A program made the position numbers and the translations under genes. A stretch of DNA of 44,795 nt. Source: Microbacterium sp. (GTDB taxonomy: Bacteria; Actinomycetota; Actinomycetes; Actinomycetales; Microbacteriaceae). Every line of letters starts with the position of its first letter. Positions within the stretch are counted from its first letter, which is position 1. Under the pieces are notes generated by a model. It saw only the letters and a program-made list of their open reading frames with translations, searched no databases and was not told the DNA's origin. The DNA lies in contig JAITLM010000190.1 of assembly GCA_031277885.1 (NCBI GenBank), positions 1 to 44,795 of the forward strand. Reading direction: 5' to 3'. Positions 1 to 8,579 of the stretch are shown here, piece after piece.

Positions 1-998
1 GCCTGGCAGGGCACGACGGGCCCCTCCTGCACAGGATGTGCGTCGGCAAGACGCTCGCGGGCGTGCTGGCGGTGCAGACACTGGCCCGATTGAACCGTGC
101 GCATCCGGCGAAGCACGACACCTTCGTTCTGGATTTCGCGAACGATGCTGACGATATTCAGCGAGCGTTCGAGCCGTACTACCGCACCACAGTGCTGGCG
201 GAAGAAACCGACCCGAACAAACTGCACGATCTCGTCAATGACCTCGATGCTTTCGGCATCTACACAGCTGAACAGATCGATGACTTCGTGACCCGATATT
301 TGGCAGGCGAGAGCCGCGACAAGCTTGACCCGTTGCTCGATGTCAGCGTCGCAGAGTACATCGAACTGCCCGACGAGGACGACCAGGTGGCGTTCAAGGG
401 GAATGCGAAAGCATTCCTGCGGACCTACAACTTCCTTTCCACCGTGCTCCCGTATGGGAGCCCGGAATGGGAGAAGCGCTCGATCTTCCTGGACCATCTG
501 GTACCCAAACTCCCGGCCCCGAAGGAAGAAGACCTCGCTGCCGGGATTTTGGAGAACATCGATCTCGAGTCGTACCGGGCGGAGAAGCAAAACGCGATGA
601 AGATCGTCCTCGATGATGAGGACGGTGAGCTTGCGCCTGTCCCTGCGGCCGGTGGAGGACACCATGTCGATCCGGAAATTGAACGGCTCTCTGCGATCCT
701 GAGGAGCTTCAACGACTATTTCGGAAACATTGAATGGAACGATGCGGATCGCGTGCAGCGCATCATCTCGGAAGAGATTCCACGGCGTGTATCGGAAGAT
801 GAAGCCTATCAGAACGCGCAGGCGAATGACGATCCCGTGAACGCCAGGGTCGAAAGTGATCGTGCGCTCGCCCAGGTGATGCTTCGACTGATCTCGGACG
901 ACACCCAGCTCTTCAAGGAGTTCCAAGACAACGGAAGTTTCAAAAAGTGGCTGGCCGACAGCGTCTTCAAGGCCACGTATCGAAAGGATGCAGCGTGA
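1..998 (+). CDS. hsdR: Type I restriction enzyme subunit R, C-terminal part (5' truncated by window)
   Basis: HsdR is the ATP-dependent translocase and nuclease subunit of a type I restriction-modification complex; it cleaves foreign DNA lacking the HsdM methyl mark. The open frame runs from the window edge (codon phase starting at base 3), so the ATG at 36 is internal. Visible are the end of the second helicase lobe (LARLNRAHP, resembling the SRLNR motif) followed by the helical C-terminal domain with VLDFAND and YYRTTVL, both typical of HsdR. The nuclease and first helicase domains lie upstream. The stop at 996-998 overlaps the GTG start of the next gene, implying one transcript. HsdM and HsdS are not in the window and would be expected to the left. 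Family call is firm from motifs. Confidence 0.9.
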   Translation, partial: LAGHDGPLLHRMCVGKTLAGVLAVQTLARLNRAHPAKHDTFVLDFANDADDIQRAFEPYYRTTVLAEETDPNKLHDLVNDLDAFGIYTAEQIDDFVTRYLAGESRDKLDPLLDVSVAEYIELPDEDDQVAFKGNAKAFLRTYNFLSTVLPYGSPEWEKRSIFLDHLVPKLPAPKEEDLAAGILENIDLESYRAEKQNAMKIVLDDEDGELAPVPAAGGGHHVDPEIERLSAILRSFNDYFGNIEWNDADRVQRIISEEIPRRVSEDEAYQNAQANDDPVNARVESDRALAQVMLRLISDDTQLFKEFQDNGSFKKWLADSVFKATYRKDAA

Positions 999-1921
999 TT
1001 GGCCTCGGCAAACTCGAACAGGTTCCGTTGCGCGAAATCTGGAAGCACGAGGCTCTGGACTTCACCCAGTGGCTCGCGCTCCCGGAGAACATCGACCAGC
1101 TTGCCGAAGTCATCCTTGGTGGTGGATCGCTCAGTGTTACCGACACTGAAGTGAACGTCGGTTCATACAAGGCCGACATCCTCGCGGTCGACTCCGAGGA
1201 TCGTGTTGTCGTCATCGAGAACCAGCTTGAGCAGACCGATCACGACCATCTCGGCAAGATCCTCACCTATGGCGCTGGTAAGCAGGCTGAAGTGCTCGTG
1301 TGGATCGTCAAAGATGCCCGAGAAGAACATGAGAATGCGGTCAACTGGCTCAATGAGCACACCGACGACACCATCCACCTCTTCTTGATCCAGATTGAAG
1401 CTTGGAGGATCGGCGACTCCGCGCCCGCGCCAAGATTCAACGTAATAGCCAAGCCCAACGACTGGCTCAAGACCGTCAAACAGAGCACAGCCGCGGGTAC
1501 AGTGAGTGATCTTAAGCTCCAACAGCAGGCATTCTTTGAAGAGATTCGGAAGCTCGGAGAAGAGGCTGCCTCGCATGTCAAGAGCTGGGCGAAGCCCCAG
1601 CCGCAGCACTGGTATGACGTCCGCGTCGGCTCCGGAAAGGGTCAGGTTTCGATCACTCTGAACTCGCAGAAATCCTACGTTGGTGTCGAGTTCTACCTCA
1701 ACGCCAAGGAACCGTATTACGCGCTCGAACGCCGCAAAGACGCTATCGAGAGCGCGCTCGGGATGTCTCTCGACTGGCAAGAACTGCCAACGAAACGCGC
1801 GAGTCGGATTCAGATTACGAAGCCTGGTGACTTTCGCGATGAGAAATCGCGTGCTGAACTACGCAGCTGGGCAGTGAGCACCGCTGACTCCTTCGCGCGC
1901 GTCTTTCCCGCATATCTGTGA
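995..1921 (+). CDS. DUF4268 domain protein with nuclease-like N-terminus
   Basis: A 308-residue protein read from GTG 995, chosen over the longer in-frame ATG because AAAGGA lies 6 bases upstream and it overlaps the hsdR stop. The N-terminal half (about residues 15-130) has a restriction-endonuclease-like pattern: D61 in KADILA, then E75-N76-Q77 in VIENQ, followed by DHDHLGKILTYGAG, an arrangement known from DUF4268-associated nuclease-fold proteins. The C-terminal half (about 190-305) is the DUF4268 region, with W and Y rich strands such as VGVEFYL. The third catalytic position is Q rather than K, so activity is uncertain. Its place directly behind hsdR, with coupled translation, suggests an accessory role in the same defence locus. 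Exact function is unknown. Confidence 0.82.
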   Translation: MIGLGKLEQVPLREIWKHEALDFTQWLALPENIDQLAEVILGGGSLSVTDTEVNVGSYKADILAVDSEDRVVVIENQLEQTDHDHLGKILTYGAGKQAEVLVWIVKDAREEHENAVNWLNEHTDDTIHLFLIQIEAWRIGDSAPAPRFNVIAKPNDWLKTVKQSTAAGTVSDLKLQQQAFFEEIRKLGEEAASHVKSWAKPQPQHWYDVRVGSGKGQVSITLNSQKSYVGVEFYLNAKEPYYALERRKDAIESALGMSLDWQELPTKRASRIQITKPGDFRDEKSRAELRSWAVSTADSFARVFPAYL

Positions 1922-2676
1922 GCCACCGCACAATGGAGAAGGCAGGCATCCCTTCACATGCCGAGCGTCCAAACCAGGAAGTCGCTGGCGTGCCGACCCC
2001 AGCGACTCATCCGCACCTCTCTAACGTGCTCGCGGCCGCCGAGCGTTTGTCTACACGCCTCATCAACCCGACGCTATTGATCTCGCTGCACCGGGACCTC
2101 GAGGGGCTCAAGGGCAAAGACGGCAAGTCGCTCGCTAGGAGCGCCAAACAACACGCATTGCGCTGGGGCATCTTTACGATGGTGTTCGCCGCGCTTGAAG
2201 GCTTCTTCAACGATGCTCTGACAATAGGTCCGTCACGTACTCGTACCCTCCCGGTGAGCCCCGACAAGCTCAGGGCCGCGGGCGACAAACTCCAGGTCAA
2301 GATCTTCACTAACGACTGGGGAGTCCGCACGGTTACACCTGGCCGCGCTTCCTGGAGCCGACCGAGATGGCGGACATACATCGGCAGCCAAGATCTTCGC
2401 CTCTACCTCGGGGACCTGAAAAGCCTGCGCGACCGCCTCAGCCACGGAGGTGATGCAGCCAGCGCTTCAAACGATTCCCTCGCACTGTGGCCGGTTTCGG
2501 GCGGCCACAGCATGAGCATCATGGGCGTCGAAGGATTTATCCAGGCAACCACTGATCTCGCTGCGCAAACTATCCTTGCGTTCGGAGGCGATATCGACCA
2601 AGCGCCGTCGTGGCCGGAACCGCAGCGATCAGGTCTGTCGGCCGAGAAACGTCCCCAGCTACCGCTTTTAGCGTAG
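1918..2676 (+). CDS. HEPN-like protein, putative RNase or toxin component
   Basis: A 252-residue protein starting with GTG 1918, which overlaps the stop of the DUF4268 gene, so the two are probably translationally coupled. The protein is largely helical. Near residues 168-180 it reads SLRDRLSHGGD, where R171 and H176 form the R-x4-H signature of HEPN domains, which are often metal-independent RNases in abortive-infection systems. A second conserved-looking helix is around residues 82-100 (IFTMVFAALEGFFNDA). The HEPN assignment rests on this motif and the helical context, not on a profile search. As third gene of the hsdR-DUF4268 transcript it could be an RNA-cleaving back-up to the restriction enzyme. 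It ends 8 bases before the convergent gene at 2685. Confidence 0.62.
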   Translation: MSHRTMEKAGIPSHAERPNQEVAGVPTPATHPHLSNVLAAAERLSTRLINPTLLISLHRDLEGLKGKDGKSLARSAKQHALRWGIFTMVFAALEGFFNDALTIGPSRTRTLPVSPDKLRAAGDKLQVKIFTNDWGVRTVTPGRASWSRPRWRTYIGSQDLRLYLGDLKSLRDRLSHGGDAASASNDSLALWPVSGGHSMSIMGVEGFIQATTDLAAQTILAFGGDIDQAPSWPEPQRSGLSAEKRPQLPLLA

Positions 2677-2684
2677 CTAGCTCA

Positions 2685-4445
2685 TTAGATGTTGCTTCCA
2701 GTAGGGGCCGCAACAGCCTCGGTGCTGGCCGCCGCGCGAATTGCTTCTTCCAGTCCCGGGAGTGCCTCAATCTCGGGGATGTTCCACCGTTCTGGAATGA
2801 TTCGGGCGTCGGCCGGTAGTCGCCCATCAAGCCATATCCGAATTGACGAACTGTCCTGTGGCTTGATGGCTACCTTTCTCCCACCCGCGTTTCCAGAAAG
2901 CAGGGCGGCTCGGATTTCTTCTCCGTCGACAAGCATCATCCGTGGATGATACGCCCGCAATTGACCGAGACGAATCTTCCTACCAAGCAGTGAAAGGACG
3001 AGTGTGCCAGCTTTCATAAGCGGAGCTGGTTGCGTCATCCTGTCGAGCTCTTGCTCATTCAGGTCGCCGCTGATGATGCCGGTAAACATTTCCACCCTTG
3101 GCGAACATGTGACTCTTCCATCCAGGAGCATTCGCGCGACCTTCAGGTTGACGCGCTCGAGGTTGCTGATGTCAAACGGCATTTTGAAGGAGAGGTCGAG
3201 TTCACGTTCGACGACGGCCAAGTCACTCGCCAAGTCAACCCAGACTGCGGGCACCAAGTTGTCGACATCTGGAACGTCCTGGACGCCTTCCAACGTAATG
3301 AGGGCTTCGCCACTTCGTTCTAGCCGCCATCGCGCGCCGGAAGCAATTGACGTGATGAGCTTAAGTAGCCTCCACGCTTCTGTCCCAGTCAAGTCATTCA
3401 ACAAGTACGTCATGGAGGTATGCACGCCTTCGCTGTCTCGCTTCAGCGTCAACGTCATGCCCTTGAACTTTGCCCTAAGCGTTTCGCCTACACTGCCAGA
3501 CGAAACTAGTGTTAGCGAACCTTGCAGCGTCGAGAGTGCCACATCATCATCGTCAATTACCAATAGTTCGACATCGACCGGTGTATCAAGCTCAACAGGA
3601 TGTATCTCGATCGATGCTCGTCCGGCGTCCCGCGCGAACCAATCTGGACCGCTAAACGAGATATTCTTTACTACGGATTCCGGAAGCCGCACGGGGGTGG
3701 CGCTACCGTAATCAAGCATCGAGCGGAACTCTTGATGCAGAGCTTCGTCAGAATCCTGGAACTCGGTTGAAAATTTGATGCTCAGGGGCTCGTGTTCAGC
3801 GGCATCTGGTCGCTTCGGATATAAGAATTCAGTTACCGTCCCGTTCTCGTAGCGGAAGCTCGATCCCCAGAACGCGCTTCGGCCATCAACGAGGCCGCCA
3901 AGGTTCTTGACACGGACTGCCAGATCTGAGCCGGTACTCAAACCTACGCTTTCCATACTCGCGATCTTCAGAACGTCGAGCAACGGGCGACGGGTAGCTG
4001 CGGCCAGCAAGTCTGGGTACTTAGCTATCGCGTCATCGAGTTTCGATTGCCCCATCACGTCGATGCGCAAATCTCGTCCGCCTCGGAGGGAATGAACACT
4101 CTTGAGCTCCTCGACAGTCGGATTGCATGGGATTACCAAAGTCCAGAACTTGAGGGAAGACTTGTCTGCAACGCTTTGAAATGAGCGTTTGACCTGATCG
4201 CGCCGTTTCTTGAACCCGCCTGACATGCCTTGAGGAAAGAACTTCAGTTGATAGACATGTGTGGGTTCGTCGGGATTGCCATCCTTCGACACAAAGACAT
4301 CAAGACCACCATCGCCTCCTCTGCCATCGATCGCATAGGCCACGCCATCAGTTTTCGTCGCCCAGATGCGTTGCAGTAAGGCCTCAACGGCGCGGTCGAA
4401 TGCCTCGCGGCTCTCCGACCAATCCACGTGGCGCGACGTGTCCAC
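2685..4445 (-). CDS. Mrr/PD-(D/E)XK-like nuclease-fold protein, putative defence gene
   Basis: A 586-residue protein from GTG 4445, with AAAGGA ending 6 bases upstream on the minus strand. Residues 40-52 read DGRGGDGGLDVFV and residues 64-70 read VYQLKFF. D49 and Q66-x-K68 fit the Mrr-type variant of the PD-(D/E)XK active site, in which Q replaces the acidic residue. A basic stretch FKKRRDQVKRSF follows, as in other proteins with this N-terminal domain. The remaining 450 residues are mixed alpha/beta with no motif I recognise. It may sense a target or partner while the N-terminus cuts DNA. It lies 10 bases downstream of the small gene at 4456 and is probably co-transcribed with it. The nuclease fold is inferred from motifs. 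Confidence 0.72.
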   Translation of the reverse strand: MDTSRHVDWSESREAFDRAVEALLQRIWATKTDGVAYAIDGRGGDGGLDVFVSKDGNPDEPTHVYQLKFFPQGMSGGFKKRRDQVKRSFQSVADKSSLKFWTLVIPCNPTVEELKSVHSLRGGRDLRIDVMGQSKLDDAIAKYPDLLAAATRRPLLDVLKIASMESVGLSTGSDLAVRVKNLGGLVDGRSAFWGSSFRYENGTVTEFLYPKRPDAAEHEPLSIKFSTEFQDSDEALHQEFRSMLDYGSATPVRLPESVVKNISFSGPDWFARDAGRASIEIHPVELDTPVDVELLVIDDDDVALSTLQGSLTLVSSGSVGETLRAKFKGMTLTLKRDSEGVHTSMTYLLNDLTGTEAWRLLKLITSIASGARWRLERSGEALITLEGVQDVPDVDNLVPAVWVDLASDLAVVERELDLSFKMPFDISNLERVNLKVARMLLDGRVTCSPRVEMFTGIISGDLNEQELDRMTQPAPLMKAGTLVLSLLGRKIRLGQLRAYHPRMMLVDGEEIRAALLSGNAGGRKVAIKPQDSSSIRIWLDGRLPADARIIPERWNIPEIEALPGLEEAIRAAASTEAVAAPTGSNI

Positions 4446-4455
4446 TGCCGTCCTT

Positions 4456-4890
4456 TCATTGGCCTGGTGAAGCCAAACAACATGACTGCTTCCAGACTAT
4501 GAGAGATTGGTCGGCTCCGCGGCCGCTCGATTCGTCATCGTCCGGTGCCTTGAACGCGATCTCGGCCAGCGGCGGCACCTCGTCGTCAGGAAGCACTCGC
4601 ACGCTGACGACTCGTGACGTCGTGTGCCAGTCGCGAATACCAGGGCCTCGGAACGTCAGCTGTCCTCCGAGTGTGACCTCGTCGATCGGGCCAACGCGTG
4701 CCTGCCAGATACCATCGAGCGCATGCGCTGAACTCTGCTGACCTGGCACGCGCATCCTGTACCGGCCCTCGTCGAGGTCGCGATAGTCGAGTAGATGCCG
4801 GGTGCCATGCTCCGTCGTGATCTCCCACACACAACCAGCATCAAGCCTGAAAGTCTCGGTCGGCGACGCTGTGCTCTGGGTATCCTCCAT
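4456..4890 (-). CDS. Hypothetical protein, 144 residues
   Basis: Read from ATG 4890. A longer in-frame extension to 5115 is possible but would run through the opposite-strand gene at 4927-5145, so the shorter form is preferred. The protein contains beta-rich segments such as CVWEITTEHGTRHLLDY and a C-terminal DDDESSGRGAD linker followed by WKQSCCL. I recognise no family. It ends just ahead of the nuclease-like gene at 4445, so it may be that gene's regulator, inhibitor or partner; that is inference from spacing alone. Only 36 bases separate its start from the divergent gene at 4927, so the two promoters must overlap. Confidence 0.6.
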   Translation of the reverse strand: MEDTQSTASPTETFRLDAGCVWEITTEHGTRHLLDYRDLDEGRYRMRVPGQQSSAHALDGIWQARVGPIDEVTLGGQLTFRGPGIRDWHTTSRVVSVRVLPDDEVPPLAEIAFKAPDDDESSGRGADQSLIVWKQSCCLASPGQ

Positions 4891-4914
4891 GCTCTCTGAG
4901 CCTACTCGGCGCGA

Positions 4915-4920
4915 GAGAAT
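4915..4920 (+). promoter_or_regulatory. Putative -10 box of a leaderless transcript for the 4927 gene
   Basis: GAGAAT sits 6 bases before ATG 4927, the distance expected if transcription starts at or next to the A of the start codon. The intervening bases GGAGCC could alternatively act as a Shine-Dalgarno, but they are very close to the ATG. No clear -35 element is seen. Confidence 0.4.
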
Positions 4921-4926
4921 GGAGCC

Positions 4927-5145
4927 ATGAACGCTCAGCATTCGATCCAGCTCCCTGAGCCCGAGTGCGCCTTCGGCTACTCGGAGCGGCAGCTGCGCGA
5001 TGCGCTCGGCGACCGATATGACGATTTCATCGAGTACGTGCTGATGCGCGCCAACGCGATCTGCACGGGCAACAGCCCCTGTGCCGTGGCGCACGGCAAC
5101 ACCTTCTACCAGCACGACGTGCAGCGCTTCGTCGAGCGGGCATGA
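4927..5145 (+). CDS. Small hypothetical protein, 72 residues
   Basis: The reading frame starts at ATG 4927 and ends at 5145. The product carries C14, C46 and C52, with the latter two in ICTGNSPC, and a predicted amphipathic helix in DRYDDFIEYVLMRANAIC. No known domain is recognised. Codon use looks normal for the region, with strong GC bias at third positions. It is divergent from the gene at 4890 and may be expressed as a single-gene leaderless unit. Function unknown; possibly an island-borne regulator or an ordinary small actinobacterial protein. Confidence 0.58.
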   Translation: MNAQHSIQLPEPECAFGYSERQLRDALGDRYDDFIEYVLMRANAICTGNSPCAVAHGNTFYQHDVQRFVERA

Positions 5146-5189
5146 CGTGGCCCGACCTTCCCAAGAAGACCGGGCTACGCTCCGACTCG

Positions 5190-8100
5190 CTATTCTTCGA
5201 TTTCGCGGTGTGGCATATCCATCGGGTCGAGCACTTCTTGCGCCTCGCTCGTCTTCAGTTCGCGTTGCATGTCGATGAGTTGGACCTGTGCGATGTACTT
5301 CACGAACAAGTCTGAGTCCTCAGAAAGCGCCTCAACGACCGCAATCGGAGCGTTCGGGTTCAGCGCCACCATCACAGCGAGCTCAACGCTTCTTCCTGCC
5401 AGATCGACTAACAGATCTGCCGGAGACTCCGGGTGAAGTGCGAGGGACAAGAGGATGTCTGCGTCGTCGCGCGTCGCCAATGACCGCAAGACCTCGATTG
5501 GCGTCTTCGGGTGAGCGGCTACTGCTTGTCGAACTTTCTTACTCCGCCGTTCCCCTCCGAGGAAAGCCAGAATGTCTGGCGTCGCGTAGTCGCTGTAAGC
5601 TACGCGCAGTCGTACTTCTGCTCGCGAGTTTGCGGCCATTTCCTGAAGTTCAGCGATCGTCGGCGATGTACGCCGAGGCACAGCCTCCATCGCGACCGAC
5701 TGAGGATCGCCGGAATCAACCCCTTCGCCTGGTTCCGTCTGCCTATAGGCAGCGATCCGAACGCTGAGGTCTTCGTCGAGAAGGAGGACGTTCAACACAT
5801 CTTGTGAGAGGCGCTCGTTACGCGCGATCCACCATCGAACATGCGAATCCTCATCCCGAGCCAAGCTCTCCAGAACGCTGAGAGCAGTACGGGAATTACG
5901 CGCGACCTTAGCCCTGACGTCAGCATCTTTACTCCTCGCGAGGCGTTCCAGCGTGCTCGCGCCAGCCAGTGGATGCCGCGCAACGAACGATCTGAGATCC
6001 GGGTCGCGGACGCGGCTCTTCGCCAGCCGGTCCAGTGCGTCTTCAACAAGTTTCACGGGCAGCGCGAGGCCTGACGCACCCATCACCTTGACGACGACGT
6101 CATAGAGCGCCAGATCTTCTGAGGCGCGAAGGAGCGACTCTGCGAGAGCGACCGACAGGTCACCTGGCGTTGACGGGTTTGCCATCACCTCGGCTTGGAC
6201 ACGCGTCGAAGTATCTTGTGCCAACTGAGACAAGAGGGAGGCCGGAGTCGCCGGGTTTCTGGCCACTGCGGCTCGCAGCTCATCTCGCTTGTCAGCAGCA
6301 AACGCCTCCAGTGCGGCCAGCGGTCTGTGAGCCGACTCCGCAAAAAGGATGCGACTTGCTACGGTGCGGGCGCTCGTCATCTTTTCGCACAGGACATCCA
6401 TCGATTCCGCGCTGAGGGCGGGGTGAGCTGCCAGTGCGACCAGAACTTCGGCTGACTTCTCGCCGACCAATTTGTCCAGCGCCTCACTTGGCGTTGCGGG
6501 GTGGCTCGCAAGGAGAAGTGTGACCTGGTCGTTGTACTCCGTGGGCGTCTGCCACCGTTCGTGGGAGCTAAGTCCGCCGGCAACAAACTCGATCCTCGCT
6601 TTGCGAGAGCCGGCGAGTGCTGTGAGAACTTCGCCAATCTTTGAATCTGGCTCGCTCATCGACCGTTCGAGCGCGTCCCAGCGTATCTGCGGATCCGCAT
6701 CAGCGAAGAGCATCTGGCGAACGGCGGTATCCGCGATGGGAAGTACCCACGCAGCAGTCCTTCGAATGAAGGCGGGTCGGTGATTTCCTACGAGGTCTGC
6801 CAAGACTTCAGGAGGTACCCCTTGGGACACCGCCGAGGGCAGGTGAAGAGTTCGTCCCCACATTCGGCTGGCCTCTGGCAGGTAGTAGTCGAGTGAACTT
6901 CCACCTTCTCCCTCTAATGCTGCCCGCAGAACCGACGCCAGAACCCTCCCCGGGGTGCCGTGAAGGCTTCGATCTTGGCTGATCTCTAGCGCGCCAGCGA
7001 CCAGTTCAGTCGACGGATGCACATCGACCGGAACGAGTTCACCCGGCGTGGAGACACTCGGTGTCGTGCCGCTAGGCAAAGCCTCAGTTGACGAGGGGCG
7101 GGACTTCCGTGTCCACGCTGAGTTCAGCATCGCCGCACGAGACACCACCACGCTGCTGTCTTCCGCGAGGCGTTCGAGCACGTCGAGAGGCACATTCGTA
7201 TTCGACGCCACACCTTCACGCACGCGAGCGAGACGGTCACTCGCAAGTGTTCGCACGATACTCTCCGGAGTGGAAGCGTTTCGGCCGACTCGAAAGCGGA
7301 GATCGGTGTCATCGCCTTGCGCCAGTGCCATGAGCATCGCGTGTGGGGTGTGTCTGTTGTCAGCGAGTAGCTGCAGTTTGCGGCGCTCGGAGACTGGCAC
7401 ATGAACAGCGATCTGGTTGCGTGAGGTCGCGCTGATGAACCCTTCGCGCAGCTTCGGCAATTGCGTCTCGGGGTCGCCGCCGAAAAGTTGCTCGAGCGTC
7501 CAGGTCTTCAGCTGCTGTTGGCGGGGTAGCCAGACGGCAACGTTTCGGATCCCCAGCGCGTCGTCGAGATCGAGCATCACGTATCCCAGCAGCTGGCGAA
7601 GGAGGTCTCGCAGCTTGGGGACGCTCAGCTCGCTGTACACCTTGCAATCGATAAGCGTGTTCCCGATCATCCAGTCGCCGTCGGCACCGCCCAAGAGTCT
7701 CGCGCCGCTGAAACCAGGATTTGGCTCAAATCGTGCCCCACCAGCAATATCCTCGCGCCAGGCCTCGATCTGGTTCTGGCTTGCATGTAGCAGTGCCTCA
7801 ATATCGTCAATGACCTCCACCGCGATACCTGAGGCAAGGTCGTAGCCGTCGGCCGCGGCATCGCATGCTGCGCCGAGCGTGCCAGCCAACGCATCAGCGC
7901 CGCCACGGTAGACCTGCTCGCAATAGGCCAAGAGTACGGACGCCCGAGTCAGGCTCAAGCGACCTGCGGGAGATGCGAGTATCTCTTCAGCGACGCTAAA
8001 CCCCTCGCTGAGAACTCGAGCACGATGCTCACCGTTCTCCACCTGGCCAATGAGATGAGGCAGGGCATCAACCCCTGCAGCGGATGTCGACTCGGATGCG

Positions 8101-8342
8101 ATGAATCCGCCCAGCTCGATTCGAGCTCGAATGTCGAAAGCTGTACCCGCGACTGTGCCGATGACTTGCTCCGCGGCTGGAACAACGAGCGGCTGCTCAG
8201 CGAGCTCGCGAAGTCCGAGCGACGCTGCCATCGCTCGGGCAGTCTCGCTATTACCTCGTGTCGCGGCGAGAACAGGGGAGACCCCGTCTAGATACGCGCG
8301 GATCGGAGACCCGGCGTTTCGCAGTTCACTCGTCAGGCTCAT
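5190..8342 (-). CDS. PD-(D/E)XK-like protein with C-terminal LRV/HEAT-like repeats
   Basis: A 1050-residue protein read from ATG 8342 (GGGAG 6 bases upstream). Residues 219-236 contain GADGDWMIGNTLIDCKV, in which D223 and D232-C-K234 match the D...DxK core of a PD-(D/E)XK nuclease, followed by a helix with RQLLGYVMLDLDDALG, a usual partner of such cores. From about residue 320 to the C-terminus there are many degenerate units of about 24 residues with the pattern VAxHPxTPxxVLxxLAxD, the leucine-rich-variant type that forms a curved superhelix; examples are VARNPATPASLLSQLAQD and VAAHPKTPIEVLRSLATRD. A linker rich in S, T and P (about 415-440) interrupts them. A nuclease-like head plus a large recognition scaffold suggests a sensor-effector defence protein. 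I know of no characterised homologue. Confidence 0.75.
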   Translation of the reverse strand: MSLTSELRNAGSPIRAYLDGVSPVLAATRGNSETARAMAASLGLRELAEQPLVVPAAEQVIGTVAGTAFDIRARIELGGFIASESTSAAGVDALPHLIGQVENGEHRARVLSEGFSVAEEILASPAGRLSLTRASVLLAYCEQVYRGGADALAGTLGAACDAAADGYDLASGIAVEVIDDIEALLHASQNQIEAWREDIAGGARFEPNPGFSGARLLGGADGDWMIGNTLIDCKVYSELSVPKLRDLLRQLLGYVMLDLDDALGIRNVAVWLPRQQQLKTWTLEQLFGGDPETQLPKLREGFISATSRNQIAVHVPVSERRKLQLLADNRHTPHAMLMALAQGDDTDLRFRVGRNASTPESIVRTLASDRLARVREGVASNTNVPLDVLERLAEDSSVVVSRAAMLNSAWTRKSRPSSTEALPSGTTPSVSTPGELVPVDVHPSTELVAGALEISQDRSLHGTPGRVLASVLRAALEGEGGSSLDYYLPEASRMWGRTLHLPSAVSQGVPPEVLADLVGNHRPAFIRRTAAWVLPIADTAVRQMLFADADPQIRWDALERSMSEPDSKIGEVLTALAGSRKARIEFVAGGLSSHERWQTPTEYNDQVTLLLASHPATPSEALDKLVGEKSAEVLVALAAHPALSAESMDVLCEKMTSARTVASRILFAESAHRPLAALEAFAADKRDELRAAVARNPATPASLLSQLAQDTSTRVQAEVMANPSTPGDLSVALAESLLRASEDLALYDVVVKVMGASGLALPVKLVEDALDRLAKSRVRDPDLRSFVARHPLAGASTLERLARSKDADVRAKVARNSRTALSVLESLARDEDSHVRWWIARNERLSQDVLNVLLLDEDLSVRIAAYRQTEPGEGVDSGDPQSVAMEAVPRRTSPTIAELQEMAANSRAEVRLRVAYSDYATPDILAFLGGERRSKKVRQAVAAHPKTPIEVLRSLATRDDADILLSLALHPESPADLLVDLAGRSVELAVMVALNPNAPIAVVEALSEDSDLFVKYIAQVQLIDMQRELKTSEAQEVLDPMDMPHREIEE

Positions 8343-8386
8343 ATTGCACTCCCGGCGGCGTAGTTTCGATGACACTTCGTCGTCAA
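8339..8386 (-). CDS. Putative 15-codon leader ORF before the LRV-nuclease gene
   Basis: On the minus strand a perfect AGGAGGT (8400-8394) is followed after 7 bases by TTG 8386, which opens a 15-codon frame ending in a TGA at 8341-8339. That stop overlaps the ATG of the big downstream gene in an ATGA arrangement. The Shine-Dalgarno is much stronger than the one of the main gene, so ribosomes may load here and reinitiate. The ORF is tiny and the TTG start is rare, so this may instead be chance. Confidence 0.33.
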   Translation of the reverse strand: MTTKCHRNYAAGSAI

Positions 8387-8579
8387 AGTGCCCACCTCCT
8401 ATGTTCAGTTGTCGGTCGGCTCTGCGGCCAGTCTCCTCACCGTACGTCAGCACCGAGCGGCAATGCCAACAGCCACGCTTGGACAGAGACCGGAATCACT
8501 CAGCTGGTATCCGAGAGAAACCGATTGCGCAGAGCCGAAGTAAGGGAAGCGGCCGGTGCGCTCGCAAACTATTGGCCCT
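8343..8579. other. Intergenic gap of 237 bases upstream of the LRV-nuclease gene
   Basis: Apart from the leader ORF and its Shine-Dalgarno at 8400-8394, I see no gene or strong terminator here. A weak stem (CACTT / AAGTG) lies at 8373-8390. A promoter for the gene at 8342 could be inside, but no convincing -35/-10 pair with standard spacing is evident, so co-transcription from the 9731 gene remains possible. Confidence 0.4.

Noticed and set aside
4891..5115. N-terminal extension of the 4456-4890 gene
   Set aside because: It would lie entirely opposite the 4927 gene and its composition is antisense-like.
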